NCBI GenBank assembly: GCA_035478715.1 | Contig: DATIJK010000057.1 | Coordinates: 1-5,749 of the forward strand | DNA length: 5,749 bases | DNA from: JAICLK01 sp035478715 | GTDB taxonomy: Bacteria; Patescibacteriota; Saccharimonadia; Saccharimonadales; UBA4665 | Direction: 5' to 3' | Shown: positions 1 to 5,749 of the stretch, one piece after another | Numbering within the stretch: the stretch's first letter is position 1 | Layout: each line of letters begins with the position of its first letter | Made by a program: the position numbers and the translations under genes | Notes under the pieces: model-generated | The model's input: only the letters and a program-made list of their open reading frames with translations | What the model was told of the DNA's origin: nothing | Database searches by the model: none

Positions 1-3
1 ACC

Positions 4-43
4 TTAACCAAACCGCTTTTGCTTTGCTATGCGGTTAGGTTAA
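4..43. repeat. Imperfect inverted repeat (stem-loop) upstream of the surface-protein gene
   Basis: Bases 4-16 (TTAACCAAACCGC) and 31-43 (GCGGTTAGGTTAA) are inverted copies that pair at 12 of 13 positions, with one A/A mismatch (10/37) and a 14-base loop. By rough estimate such a match is unlikely by chance in a 136-base leader. No T-tract directly follows the right arm; the first T-run starts about 17 bases later, so it is not a textbook intrinsic terminator on the + strand. It could end an upstream gene, act as a terminator read on the - strand (whose T-tract would lie outside the window), or be a protein-binding site for the downstream promoter. The sequence does not decide between these. 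Confidence 0.55.
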
Positions 44-81
44 AGCGTATGGAGTGTAATTTTTGCGCCTTTTTGAAAGTC

Positions 82-113
82 TTTACGCTTATAAGGTGAT
101 ATTCTTATATAAA
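82..113 (+). promoter_or_regulatory. Candidate promoter of the beta-helix gene
   Basis: The AT-rich stretch before the first gene has TTTACG (82-87, 4 of 6 to TTGACA) and, 18 bases on, TATATA (106-111), which overlaps TATAAA (108-113, 5 of 6 to TATAAT). A start near 118-121 would give a leader of about 16-19 bases that includes the ribosome binding site. The match is modest and the spacing to the better -10 (20 bases) is long, so this is a best guess within the only non-coding stretch available. Confidence 0.35.
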
Positions 114-127
114 AGGAATTGGGGTTT

Positions 128-133
128 AAGAGG
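128..133 (+). promoter_or_regulatory. Shine-Dalgarno-like AAGAGG for the beta-helix gene
   Basis: AAGAGG (128-133, followed by T) resembles AAGGAGGT and ends 3 bases before the ATG at 137. The spacing is short but usable. It supports that ATG as the start, together with the Lys-Lys plus hydrophobic N-terminus it produces. Confidence 0.5.
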
Positions 134-136
134 TAG

Positions 137-2683
137 ATGAAGAAAGCGACACTAGCTGTTTTTGCAACAGGAGTACTGGCATTAACAGTGTTGGCTGTTA
201 TTATGTTACTGCCGCCAAATAAAGAGCAGACAGTAACTGTGGCGCAAAAGGTCGCGCTTAATATCCCACAGTCAAGCCTAGACCAAGCTAAAACAAAGGG
301 GGTTTTAGAGCTATCCTTGGATTTTGAAGATGCCTCGCGCATCAAACGCGTTGAATATTTGTTAGATGGTAAAGTTGTTGCAAAAAGCATTGAGCAGCCA
401 TACCGTGTTTCAATCACAATAACCAATTTGAAACCTGGCGTGCACACAATCGAGGCGGCTGTGTATGACTTTTTGGGCAATACTACCAAAACGAAACCGT
501 TCACATTCACGATTGACAAAACTGACCCGCAGACTGTAACCCCCACAAATGAAGAGTCCAAGCAAACCATACAGGAGAGTACCGTGCTCGCAACTCAGCA
601 CGGGGAAGGCGAGGGACACATAACAACAGCTCACGCCACAGGGTCAAATTCCAATGACGGAGGTGGCAATGGAGGAAGCGGCGGAGACGATGGTGAGGAT
701 CCCGAACCCCAAACTGCACGCACCACTGGAGGATGGTGGTCATCACTGCCGACTACAATGCGGGTGTGTAGCAATAACGTATGGGACAACGGGCCGACAA
801 GCGCTCCTGCCGGTGCTGTAGTAGTTCCGGTGGGCGATAATACTGGTTTTGATTTTGGACAGTCCGACAAGACCTATTGGTTTACACCCGGAGAGCATAC
901 ACTTGGCACCGGTGAATTCTCAAAAATTACACCAGGTAGCAATAGTACATACATCGGTGCGCCGGGAGCAATCTTAGATGGCAAGAACAATAACAAATAC
1001 GCATTTGCCGGCTCTGCAAGTAACGTACGTATTGCATATCTCGAAATTCGTAATTTTGGCCGTGGCCTCGACAACAATAACGAAGGCGTTATAAATCACG
1101 ACTCAGGTACAGGTTGGATAATGGAGTATCTCTACGCACACCACAATGACGGTGCGGCAGTATTTATCGGAAGTGACAATACAGTGAGATATAGCTGTTT
1201 AAAGGATAACGGTCAGTACGGATTCAGTATGTATAAGCCACAAGTAGAGGGTGATTTTGCAATAAAAGATATCGTGCTCAACAACAATGAGATTAGTGGT
1301 AACAATCAGGATGACTGGGAGTCGCTTGAGGAGGGTTGTGGTTGTACTGGAGGCGGTAAATTCTGGGACGTATTAGGCGCTACAGTCACGAATAATTACG
1401 TGCATGACAATTTGAGTACCGGCCTATGGGCTGATACGAACGATACGGACTTTTTATTCGACAGCAATTGGATCGAGCATAATTCAGGCGAGGGAATCTG
1501 GTATGAGATCAGCTACAATGCAACAATTAGTCGAAACGTTATAAAACGGAATGCTTGGGAGACTGGAAGTAATAACCTAGGTTCACCAGCGCCCGCAATA
1601 TACATATCTGAATCAGGTGGAGACGGTAGGCTCCCCTCGTCTGTCAGTGGCAGTACTGATCTACAAATCAAGAACAATCTTCTGGAGAATAATTTCTCAG
1701 GCGTGTCAATTTTCGAAAATTCGAACCGATTCTGCAATTCAAACGGTAATACCAGTAAGACCTACTGTACGCCATTTGTCACGCCAACGATCATACCTTC
1801 GCCATATAACTACACATATCCAAATCCGATCGACAGCACACACCCTTGCTACACAAATATCGGTAGTGCGCCATACACATCTGATTGCCGCTGGAATTCA
1901 CAAAACGTACAGGTGTTTGATAACCAGTTTAAATTTGATGGTAACGAAGTGCCTTGTGCAGGCACGTACTGCGGGGTACACGCCCTGTTCGCAACGGGCG
2001 ACAACAACATTCCTTGGGCGCCGTCGGCATACAATATTTCAACAATCCAAAATAAAATAACGTTCGGTGCAAATAATAAGTTCTTTGATAATACCTATAT
2101 AGGAGACTGGAAGTTTGCAAAAGGCTACGGCGAGAAGATCTACTTCAATGAATGGCAGGCTGCACCGTTCAGCCAAGACCAAGGAAGTACGTTCAGCGGC
2201 GCAACATCACCGCCGCCTGTTGAAAACTCACTCGATACCGATACGGCAACAATTGAAGGCTCGATTGGACATTGGAGTAACTGGTTCTCAACAAGTATTG
2301 CCCGATCATCAGCACAGGCGCATACGGGTAGCCATAGCCTAGAAATAACGTTGACAAGTGGCGGAAGCTGGGGTTTGGAGTTGAATAATTACCCCGGATT
2401 CGAGACAATCGCCGGTTCTAAAAAGGTTAGTTTTTGGGCAAAACAGGGGTCAGGAGCAATTACAAATGCGACGCTGCGCGTACGTTGGCGTGATGGCAGT
2501 GGAGCATTATTACAAACCGACACTGTGCCACTTACAGGACTATCCACCTCGTGGCAGCAGGGGACAGGAACCTTCACCGCTCCAGCGGGGACGGCGACAG
2601 CATTCATGGAAGTAGTTGGTAATTCCGGGAGTACAAGCAGTACACTCTATATGGATGATTTCGTTGTCGGTGATAACGTATAA
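137..2683 (+). CDS. Membrane-anchored surface protein: Ig-like domain, right-handed parallel beta-helix and C-terminal carbohydrate-binding-like domain
   Basis: An 848-residue exported protein. Residues 1-3 (MKK) and a hydrophobic run at 6-25 form a signal-anchor. No lipobox Cys, clear AxA cleavage site or C-terminal LPXTG is seen, so it is probably held by its N-terminus with the rest outside. Residues 55-127 look like a bacterial Ig-like domain (strand patterns around VEYLLDGK and GVHTIEAAVYD). Residues 128-197 are a low-complexity Thr/Glu then Gly/Asn/Asp linker. About 228-530 show repeated N-x-[VIL] rungs typical of PbH1 repeats, with a conserved-looking block at 405-462 (GGGKFWD, VHDN, GLWADT, WYEISY). 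A Cys/Tyr/Pro-rich insertion follows (533-612), then a return to rung-like sequence to about 672. Residues 699-848 resemble a CBM4/9-type jelly roll (AHTGSHSLEIT, VSFWAK, FTAPAGTATA, LYMDDFVV). The ten extramembrane cysteines could form disulfides. A role in binding or cleaving host or matrix polysaccharide is inferred; no catalytic family is proven. The next gene begins 7 bases later. Confidence 0.9.
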   Translation: MKKATLAVFATGVLALTVLAVIMLLPPNKEQTVTVAQKVALNIPQSSLDQAKTKGVLELSLDFEDASRIKRVEYLLDGKVVAKSIEQPYRVSITITNLKPGVHTIEAAVYDFLGNTTKTKPFTFTIDKTDPQTVTPTNEESKQTIQESTVLATQHGEGEGHITTAHATGSNSNDGGGNGGSGGDDGEDPEPQTARTTGGWWSSLPTTMRVCSNNVWDNGPTSAPAGAVVVPVGDNTGFDFGQSDKTYWFTPGEHTLGTGEFSKITPGSNSTYIGAPGAILDGKNNNKYAFAGSASNVRIAYLEIRNFGRGLDNNNEGVINHDSGTGWIMEYLYAHHNDGAAVFIGSDNTVRYSCLKDNGQYGFSMYKPQVEGDFAIKDIVLNNNEISGNNQDDWESLEEGCGCTGGGKFWDVLGATVTNNYVHDNLSTGLWADTNDTDFLFDSNWIEHNSGEGIWYEISYNATISRNVIKRNAWETGSNNLGSPAPAIYISESGGDGRLPSSVSGSTDLQIKNNLLENNFSGVSIFENSNRFCNSNGNTSKTYCTPFVTPTIIPSPYNYTYPNPIDSTHPCYTNIGSAPYTSDCRWNSQNVQVFDNQFKFDGNEVPCAGTYCGVHALFATGDNNIPWAPSAYNISTIQNKITFGANNKFFDNTYIGDWKFAKGYGEKIYFNEWQAAPFSQDQGSTFSGATSPPPVENSLDTDTATIEGSIGHWSNWFSTSIARSSAQAHTGSHSLEITLTSGGSWGLELNNYPGFETIAGSKKVSFWAKQGSGAITNATLRVRWRDGSGALLQTDTVPLTGLSTSWQQGTGTFTAPAGTATAFMEVVGNSGSTSSTLYMDDFVVGDNV

Positions 2684-2684
2684 T
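2679..2684 (+). promoter_or_regulatory. Perfect -10 box (TATAAT) placed for leaderless expression of the DUF1697 gene
   Basis: TATAAT overlaps the TAA stop of the beta-helix gene and begins 12 bases before the ATG at 2691. A transcript starting 6-7 bases after the box would begin at or next to that ATG. The 7-base gap has no convincing Shine-Dalgarno (only AAAAGA), which suits leaderless translation. TA-rich -10-like signals about 10-12 bases before start codons are known markers of leaderless bacterial genes. No good -35 is visible at 16-18 bases. Chance or translational coupling from the upstream gene are the alternatives. Confidence 0.45.
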
Positions 2685-2690
2685 AAAAGA

Positions 2691-3257
2691 ATGAAATCAT
2701 ACGTCGTTTTTCTTCGTGGAATTAATGTTGGCGGTAAAAATAAGATCGCTATGGCAGAGTTACGAAATTGTCTGGAGGAGTTAGGATTTTCCCATGTAGC
2801 AACCTACATTGCAAGCGGGAATATTATTCTGACATCCAACAAGCCTGCGTCTAAAATTAAAGACCAAATTGAGGCAACACTCGTTAAGACTTTTAAACTA
2901 GATAGTGAGCTTATCAAGGTGCTGGTTCTTAATCGATCCCAGCTCCAATCTATAGTAGACAGTAGACCAAAGGATTTTGGAGATAAGCCAGATACTTACC
3001 ACAGTGACGCAATATTTTTAATAGACATCGATGCAGCAACAGCTATGTCAGTCTTCAATCCACGAGAGGGCGTAGACAGAGTATGGCCTGGTGACGGCGT
3101 CATCTATTCACAACGTCTCAGCTCACTCAGAACAAAAAGTCGTCTCAGCAAGATCGTCGGTACGATAGCATATAAATCCATGACTATACGTAACTGGAAT
3201 ACCACGTTAGCTCTCTTAAAGATGATTAAAGAGCTAGATCTCTCAAACCATAGATAA
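2691..3257 (+). CDS. DUF1697 family protein
   Basis: A 188-residue soluble protein with the hallmarks of DUF1697: the N-terminal FLRGINVGGKNK (7-18) followed by MAELR, then TYIASGNIIL (38-47), and near the C-terminus RNWNT (167-171). The length fits this family of roughly 180 residues, so it looks complete. The biochemical function of the family is not established; the conserved RGINVGG and SGN motifs suggest a binding surface but nothing more can be claimed. The ATG at 2691 is chosen because the family motif starts at residue 4. An upstream TTG in the same frame (2616) would add 25 residues read from inside the surface-protein gene and lacking family character. It lies 7 bases after the beta-helix gene and 30 before the UvrA-like gene, on the same strand. 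It may be co-transcribed or have its own leaderless promoter at its start. Confidence 0.9.
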   Translation: MKSYVVFLRGINVGGKNKIAMAELRNCLEELGFSHVATYIASGNIILTSNKPASKIKDQIEATLVKTFKLDSELIKVLVLNRSQLQSIVDSRPKDFGDKPDTYHSDAIFLIDIDAATAMSVFNPREGVDRVWPGDGVIYSQRLSSLRTKSRLSKIVGTIAYKSMTIRNWNTTLALLKMIKELDLSNHR

Positions 3258-3274
3258 TCAACCATTGGTTCAGT

Positions 3275-3280
3275 TACAAT
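3275..3280 (+). promoter_or_regulatory. Candidate -10 box (TACAAT) for the UvrA-like gene
   Basis: TACAAT matches TATAAT at 5 of 6 positions and begins 13 bases before the ATG at 3288, nearly the same geometry as the TATAAT before the DUF1697 gene. It lies in the 30-base intergenic gap. No -35 is seen. An AAGG at 3281-3284 lies only 3 bases from the ATG and could instead act as a closely spaced Shine-Dalgarno on a longer transcript; both readings remain open. Confidence 0.35.
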
Positions 3281-3287
3281 AAGGTAT

Positions 3288-5519
3288 ATGCAAGAATACA
3301 TTGAAATCCGTGGAGCCCGTGAAAACAACTTGAAAGACGTCAGTCTTCGCATTCCAAAACGTAAGATTACTATTTTTACGGGGGTCTCAGGTTCAGGAAA
3401 ATCATCCATCGTATTTGATACCGTCGCCGCTGAAGCGCAGCGACTATTAAATGAAAATTTCAGTATGTTTGTAAGAAATTTCTTACCCCATATCAGCCAG
3501 CCAGCAGCTGAAGAAATTAAGAACCTTAGTATGGCTGTTATTGTTGATCAAAAGCAACTTGGTGGAGGGTCCCATTCGACAGTTGGAACGGTTACCGATA
3601 TCGCAACGGCTCTTCGATTGTTATTCTCGCGCATCGGCCAGCCCCAGATCGGCTACGCAAATCTATTCTCTTTTAATGATCCTCAAGGTATGTGCCCAGC
3701 ATGTAATGGACTAGGACAAAAATTAGCTTTAGATTTCGATGCAGCATTTGATATGACAAAATCGCTTAATGATGGAGCCATTAAGCTACCCGATTATTTA
3801 AACGATAGTTGGTACTTAAAAACGGTACTCCATTCCGAACTCTTCGATAATGACAAAAAGCTTCGCGATTACACAAACGAAGAATTAGATACGCTCTATT
3901 ATTGCAAGCCAACAAAAGTCGACCTTGGCGGAGGTATGAAATTAAACTTCGAAGGTGTCGCTGAAAAATTTAGTCGCAAATATATCGTACGCGACCTAAA
4001 GACGATGTCAGAACGCACACAAAAAGCTCTTGAGCCCTTCATTACTATGGGTCCATGTAACGAATGTCATGGCGCCCGATTAAGCCGGGCGGCATTAGCT
4101 GTGCAAGTCGAAGGGCATGGCATTGCCGACCTTAGTGCAATGCAGGTCGACAAATTACTCGGCATTGTAAAAATGATCAAAACACCCGAAGCTAGTTCAA
4201 TCGTAAAGGTTCTCGAAGACCGTTTATCGAATCTGGTTGAAATAGGCCTAGGATATCTCAGCCTCGATCGTCAGACAGATACATTATCCGGCGGTGAATC
4301 GCAACGCGTCAAGATGGTAAAACATCTTAACGGTAGTCTTGTTGATGTCATGTATATATTCGACGAGCCAAGCGTTGGTCTGCATCCAAGAGACGTTTAC
4401 CGCCTCAATGAATTATTAAAAAAACTGCGTGACCGCGGAAATACGGTGATCGTTGTAGAACACGATCCTCATGTCATTGAAGCAGCTGATCACATTGTTG
4501 ATGTCGGCCCTTTCGCTGGCACAAGAGGAGGGCAGGTGATGTACGAAGGTACCTACAAAGACCTCTTAGAATCAGACACGCTCACGGGACAGCACCTCAA
4601 AGATCAATTGCCAATTAAAACTAATGTACGCAAATCGACCGGCAAACTCAGTATCGTCGATGCTCATATCAACAACCTTCAACATGTAGATGTTGATATT
4701 CCCACAGGAATATTCACTGTTATTACAGGGGTCGCTGGATCAGGTAAAAGTTCACTCATTAATCAAGTCTTTCTAAAACAGCACCCTGATGCAGTCGTTG
4801 TTGACCAAACCCCTGTTGGCACATCAAGCCGCTCTAATCCAGCTACCTATACAGGTATTATGGACGTCATTCGCAAGGCATTTGCGAATGCTAATAGCGT
4901 TGATGCCGGCTTATTCAGCTTCAACTCGAAGGGTGCGTGCGAAAACTGCAAAGGCGCAGGTGTTTTGACAACTAATCTTGGATTCCTTGACGACGCTAAA
5001 ACAGTCTGTGATGTCTGCGAAGGGCATCGATTCAAAGCAGAGGTACTAGAATATAAATTCAATGGCAAATCAATTTCTGAGGTGCTACAGCTAACCGTCG
5101 CTCAATCAATAGAATTCTTTGAGTTAAAAGAGATCGCACAGAAGCTACAAGCGATGAGCGATGTTGGCTTAGATTATTTATCACTCGGTCAACCGCTCAG
5201 CACTCTATCCGGGGGTGAATGCCAACGCATAAAACTTGCCAGTGAACTCCACAAAAAGGGGAGCGTCTATGTGCTAGATGAGCCAACAACGGGACTCCAC
5301 ATGTCAGATATTACGCGTCTAAAACTACTTATCGACCGCCTCGTTGATGGAGGCAATACTGTAATTACCATTGAACATAACGTCGACATTATTCGCAGTG
5401 CCGATTGGATCATCGACCTAGGGCCAGAGGGCGGAAACAAAGGTGGTCAGATTATGTTTGAAGGTACACCGGAAGAAATCGTCAAAAACAAAAAACCACT
5501 TATTGCTCATTATCTATAA
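3288..5519 (+). CDS. Short UvrA-like tandem ABC ATPase without the UvrB-binding domain (DrrC-like class)
   Basis: A 743-residue cytoplasmic protein with two UvrA-type ABC ATPase halves. Half 1 has Walker A GVSGSGKS (32-39), signature LSGGE (333-337), Walker B ending FDEP (D359, E360) and switch His392. Half 2 has Walker A GVAGSGKSS (481-489), signature LSGGE (640-644), Walker B LDEP (D664, E665) and His697. All ATPase residues are present in both halves. Zinc-type pairs are CPAC (136-139) and CNEC (257-260) in half 1, and CENC (551-554) with CDVC (574-577) in half 2; the last four match the UvrA C-terminal zinc finger in spacing. Canonical UvrA is about 940 residues. Here LLFSRIGQP (111-119) runs almost directly into LFSFN (126-130), where full UvrA carries the UvrB-binding domain and an extra CPxC pair. 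It should bind DNA and ATP but probably does not load UvrB. Short homologues include DrrC, linked to daunorubicin resistance. The role here, DNA-lesion or drug protection, is inferred. It overlaps convergent tag by 20 bases. Confidence 0.93.
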   Translation: MQEYIEIRGARENNLKDVSLRIPKRKITIFTGVSGSGKSSIVFDTVAAEAQRLLNENFSMFVRNFLPHISQPAAEEIKNLSMAVIVDQKQLGGGSHSTVGTVTDIATALRLLFSRIGQPQIGYANLFSFNDPQGMCPACNGLGQKLALDFDAAFDMTKSLNDGAIKLPDYLNDSWYLKTVLHSELFDNDKKLRDYTNEELDTLYYCKPTKVDLGGGMKLNFEGVAEKFSRKYIVRDLKTMSERTQKALEPFITMGPCNECHGARLSRAALAVQVEGHGIADLSAMQVDKLLGIVKMIKTPEASSIVKVLEDRLSNLVEIGLGYLSLDRQTDTLSGGESQRVKMVKHLNGSLVDVMYIFDEPSVGLHPRDVYRLNELLKKLRDRGNTVIVVEHDPHVIEAADHIVDVGPFAGTRGGQVMYEGTYKDLLESDTLTGQHLKDQLPIKTNVRKSTGKLSIVDAHINNLQHVDVDIPTGIFTVITGVAGSGKSSLINQVFLKQHPDAVVVDQTPVGTSSRSNPATYTGIMDVIRKAFANANSVDAGLFSFNSKGACENCKGAGVLTTNLGFLDDAKTVCDVCEGHRFKAEVLEYKFNGKSISEVLQLTVAQSIEFFELKEIAQKLQAMSDVGLDYLSLGQPLSTLSGGECQRIKLASELHKKGSVYVLDEPTTGLHMSDITRLKLLIDRLVDGGNTVITIEHNVDIIRSADWIIDLGPEGGNKGGQIMFEGTPEEIVKNKKPLIAHYL

Positions 5520-5749
5520 GGGAATACCGAAAACACTCAGGTGCATGATCGTTCATCATTCCGACAGCCTGCATAAACGCATAGCAGGTTGTCGACCCTA
5601 GAAAGCGAAACCCGTTTTTCTTCAGATCTTTGCTCATCTGTTTGCTGATTTTGTCTGCAGCGACGCTATCTGCACGCGTCAGATGTTTACCGTTTGTAAA
5701 ACTCCAAAGATAGGCGTTAAGGCTCCCATGTATTTGCTTTATTGCGATA
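5500..5749 (-). CDS. tag: DNA-3-methyladenine glycosylase I, C-terminal part (start outside the window)
   Basis: Reading the reverse strand from the window edge gives 82 residues and a TAA at 5502-5500. The sequence matches the C-terminus of Tag: NAYLWSF, then MSKDLKKNGFRFLGSTTCY, AFMQAVGMMNDH and CFRY. Tag is a helix-hairpin-helix-superfamily base-excision glycosylase that removes 3-methyladenine from alkylated DNA. The HxxxC at residues 68-72 of this fragment (NDHAPEC) corresponds to the His and Cys that, with an N-terminal Cys and His, bind the structural zinc in E. coli Tag. The N-terminal zinc ligands and the catalytic Glu lie beyond the window, so they cannot be checked; about 100 residues should be missing given the usual length near 190. 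The gene converges on the UvrA-like gene and its last 20 bases are shared with that gene's 3' end. No frameshift or stop is seen in the visible part. Confidence 0.92.
   Translation of the reverse strand, partial: IAIKQIHGSLNAYLWSFTNGKHLTRADSVAADKISKQMSKDLKKNGFRFLGSTTCYAFMQAVGMMNDHAPECFRYSLIDNEQ
5562..5594 (+). other. Stem-loop just downstream of the UvrA-like gene, inside tag
   Basis: Bases 5562-5572 (CGACAGCCTGC) pair with 5584-5594 (GCAGGTTGTCG) over 11 bp around an 11-base loop. The one non-Watson-Crick pair (5567/5589) is a G-U wobble in + strand RNA but a C/A mismatch in - strand RNA, so the fold is stronger in the UvrA-like transcript. It begins 42 bases after that gene's stop. No T-run follows directly, so it is not a standard intrinsic terminator; it may protect or help end the 3' end of the UvrA-like mRNA. 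It also encodes part of the conserved Tag motif, so coding constraint alone could explain it. Confidence 0.35.

Noticed and set aside
43..90. Inverted match AAGCGTA (43-49) with TACGCTT (84-90) as a possible alternative hairpin
   Set aside because: A 7-base match somewhere in a 136-base leader is expected by chance about half the time, and the loop of 34 bases makes it weak.
40..570. A 176-codon open frame on the reverse strand across the leader and the start of the beta-helix gene
   Set aside because: It is antisense to the well-supported anchor and Ig-like domain, has no recognisable family motif, and its stop falls in the inverted repeat. It looks like a shadow frame.
1617..2060. A 147-codon open frame in another + frame inside the beta-helix gene
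   Set aside because: Its product is rich in Arg, Ser, Thr and His without any domain pattern, and the main frame continues through with rung-like sequence and conserved cysteines.
137..2683. The surface protein as a lipoprotein or sortase substrate
   Set aside because: There is no Cys after the hydrophobic segment and no LPXTG plus hydrophobic tail at the C-terminus, which ends DDFVVGDNV.
2616..2690. Upstream TTG start for the DUF1697 gene, adding 25 residues
   Set aside because: The added part lies within the surface-protein gene and the family's first motif begins at residue 4 from the ATG at 2691.
3104..3409. A 101-codon reverse-strand frame spanning the DUF1697/UvrA-like junction
   Set aside because: It is antisense to two genes with clear family motifs and shows no motif of its own.
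3288..5519. Annotation as canonical excinuclease subunit UvrA (uvrA)
   Set aside because: It is about 200 residues shorter than UvrA and lacks the UvrB-binding domain, so the symbol would overstate its function.
137..5519. Recoded stop codons, as in Gracilibacteria or Absconditabacteria where UGA encodes Gly
   Set aside because: No in-frame TGA occurs in the three complete genes, and Gly is encoded by ordinary GGN codons throughout.

Overview
The window holds three complete co-directional genes on the + strand and the 3' part of a fourth gene on the - strand. In order they are a large membrane-anchored, multi-domain beta-helix surface protein (137-2683), a DUF1697 protein (2691-3257), a short UvrA-type ABC ATPase that lacks the UvrB-binding domain (3288-5519), and the C-terminal part of a DNA-3-methyladenine glycosylase I, Tag (5500-5749, reverse strand). 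There are no RNA genes, transposons or CRISPR repeats, and the only stretch without a gene is the 136-base leader at the start.

Organism. This is a bacterium using the standard code: all four visible stop codons are TAA, and none of the roughly 1,780 complete codons is an in-frame TGA. Compact spacing (7 and 30 bases between genes, a 20-base tail-to-tail overlap), moderate base composition, and a surface protein built as signal-anchor, Ig-like domain, Gly/Asp linker and beta-helix recall Patescibacteria (CPR), particularly Saccharibacteria. That placement is an impression from gene style, not a demonstrated assignment.

Layout. Bases 1-136 carry an imperfect inverted repeat (4-43), a weak promoter-like region (about 82-113) and a Shine-Dalgarno-like AAGAGG just before the first gene. 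The beta-helix gene ends 7 bases before DUF1697. A perfect TATAAT overlaps its stop codon and lies exactly where a -10 box would start a leaderless transcript at the DUF1697 ATG. A TACAAT sits in the same relation to the UvrA-like ATG. The UvrA-like and tag genes converge and overlap by 20 bases, so no conventional terminator fits between them. A strong 11-bp stem-loop lies inside tag, 42 bases past the UvrA-like stop.

How the genes may work together. The first gene faces the outside of the cell and probably binds or processes polysaccharide; it looks functionally separate from the rest. The UvrA-like ATPase and Tag both belong to DNA-damage families: Tag removes 3-methyladenine, and short UvrA homologues of the DrrC type are linked to protection from DNA-binding drugs. 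The right half may therefore be a small genotoxin or alkylation-resistance neighbourhood, with DUF1697 of unknown role between it and the surface-protein gene. This link is inferred from adjacency only.
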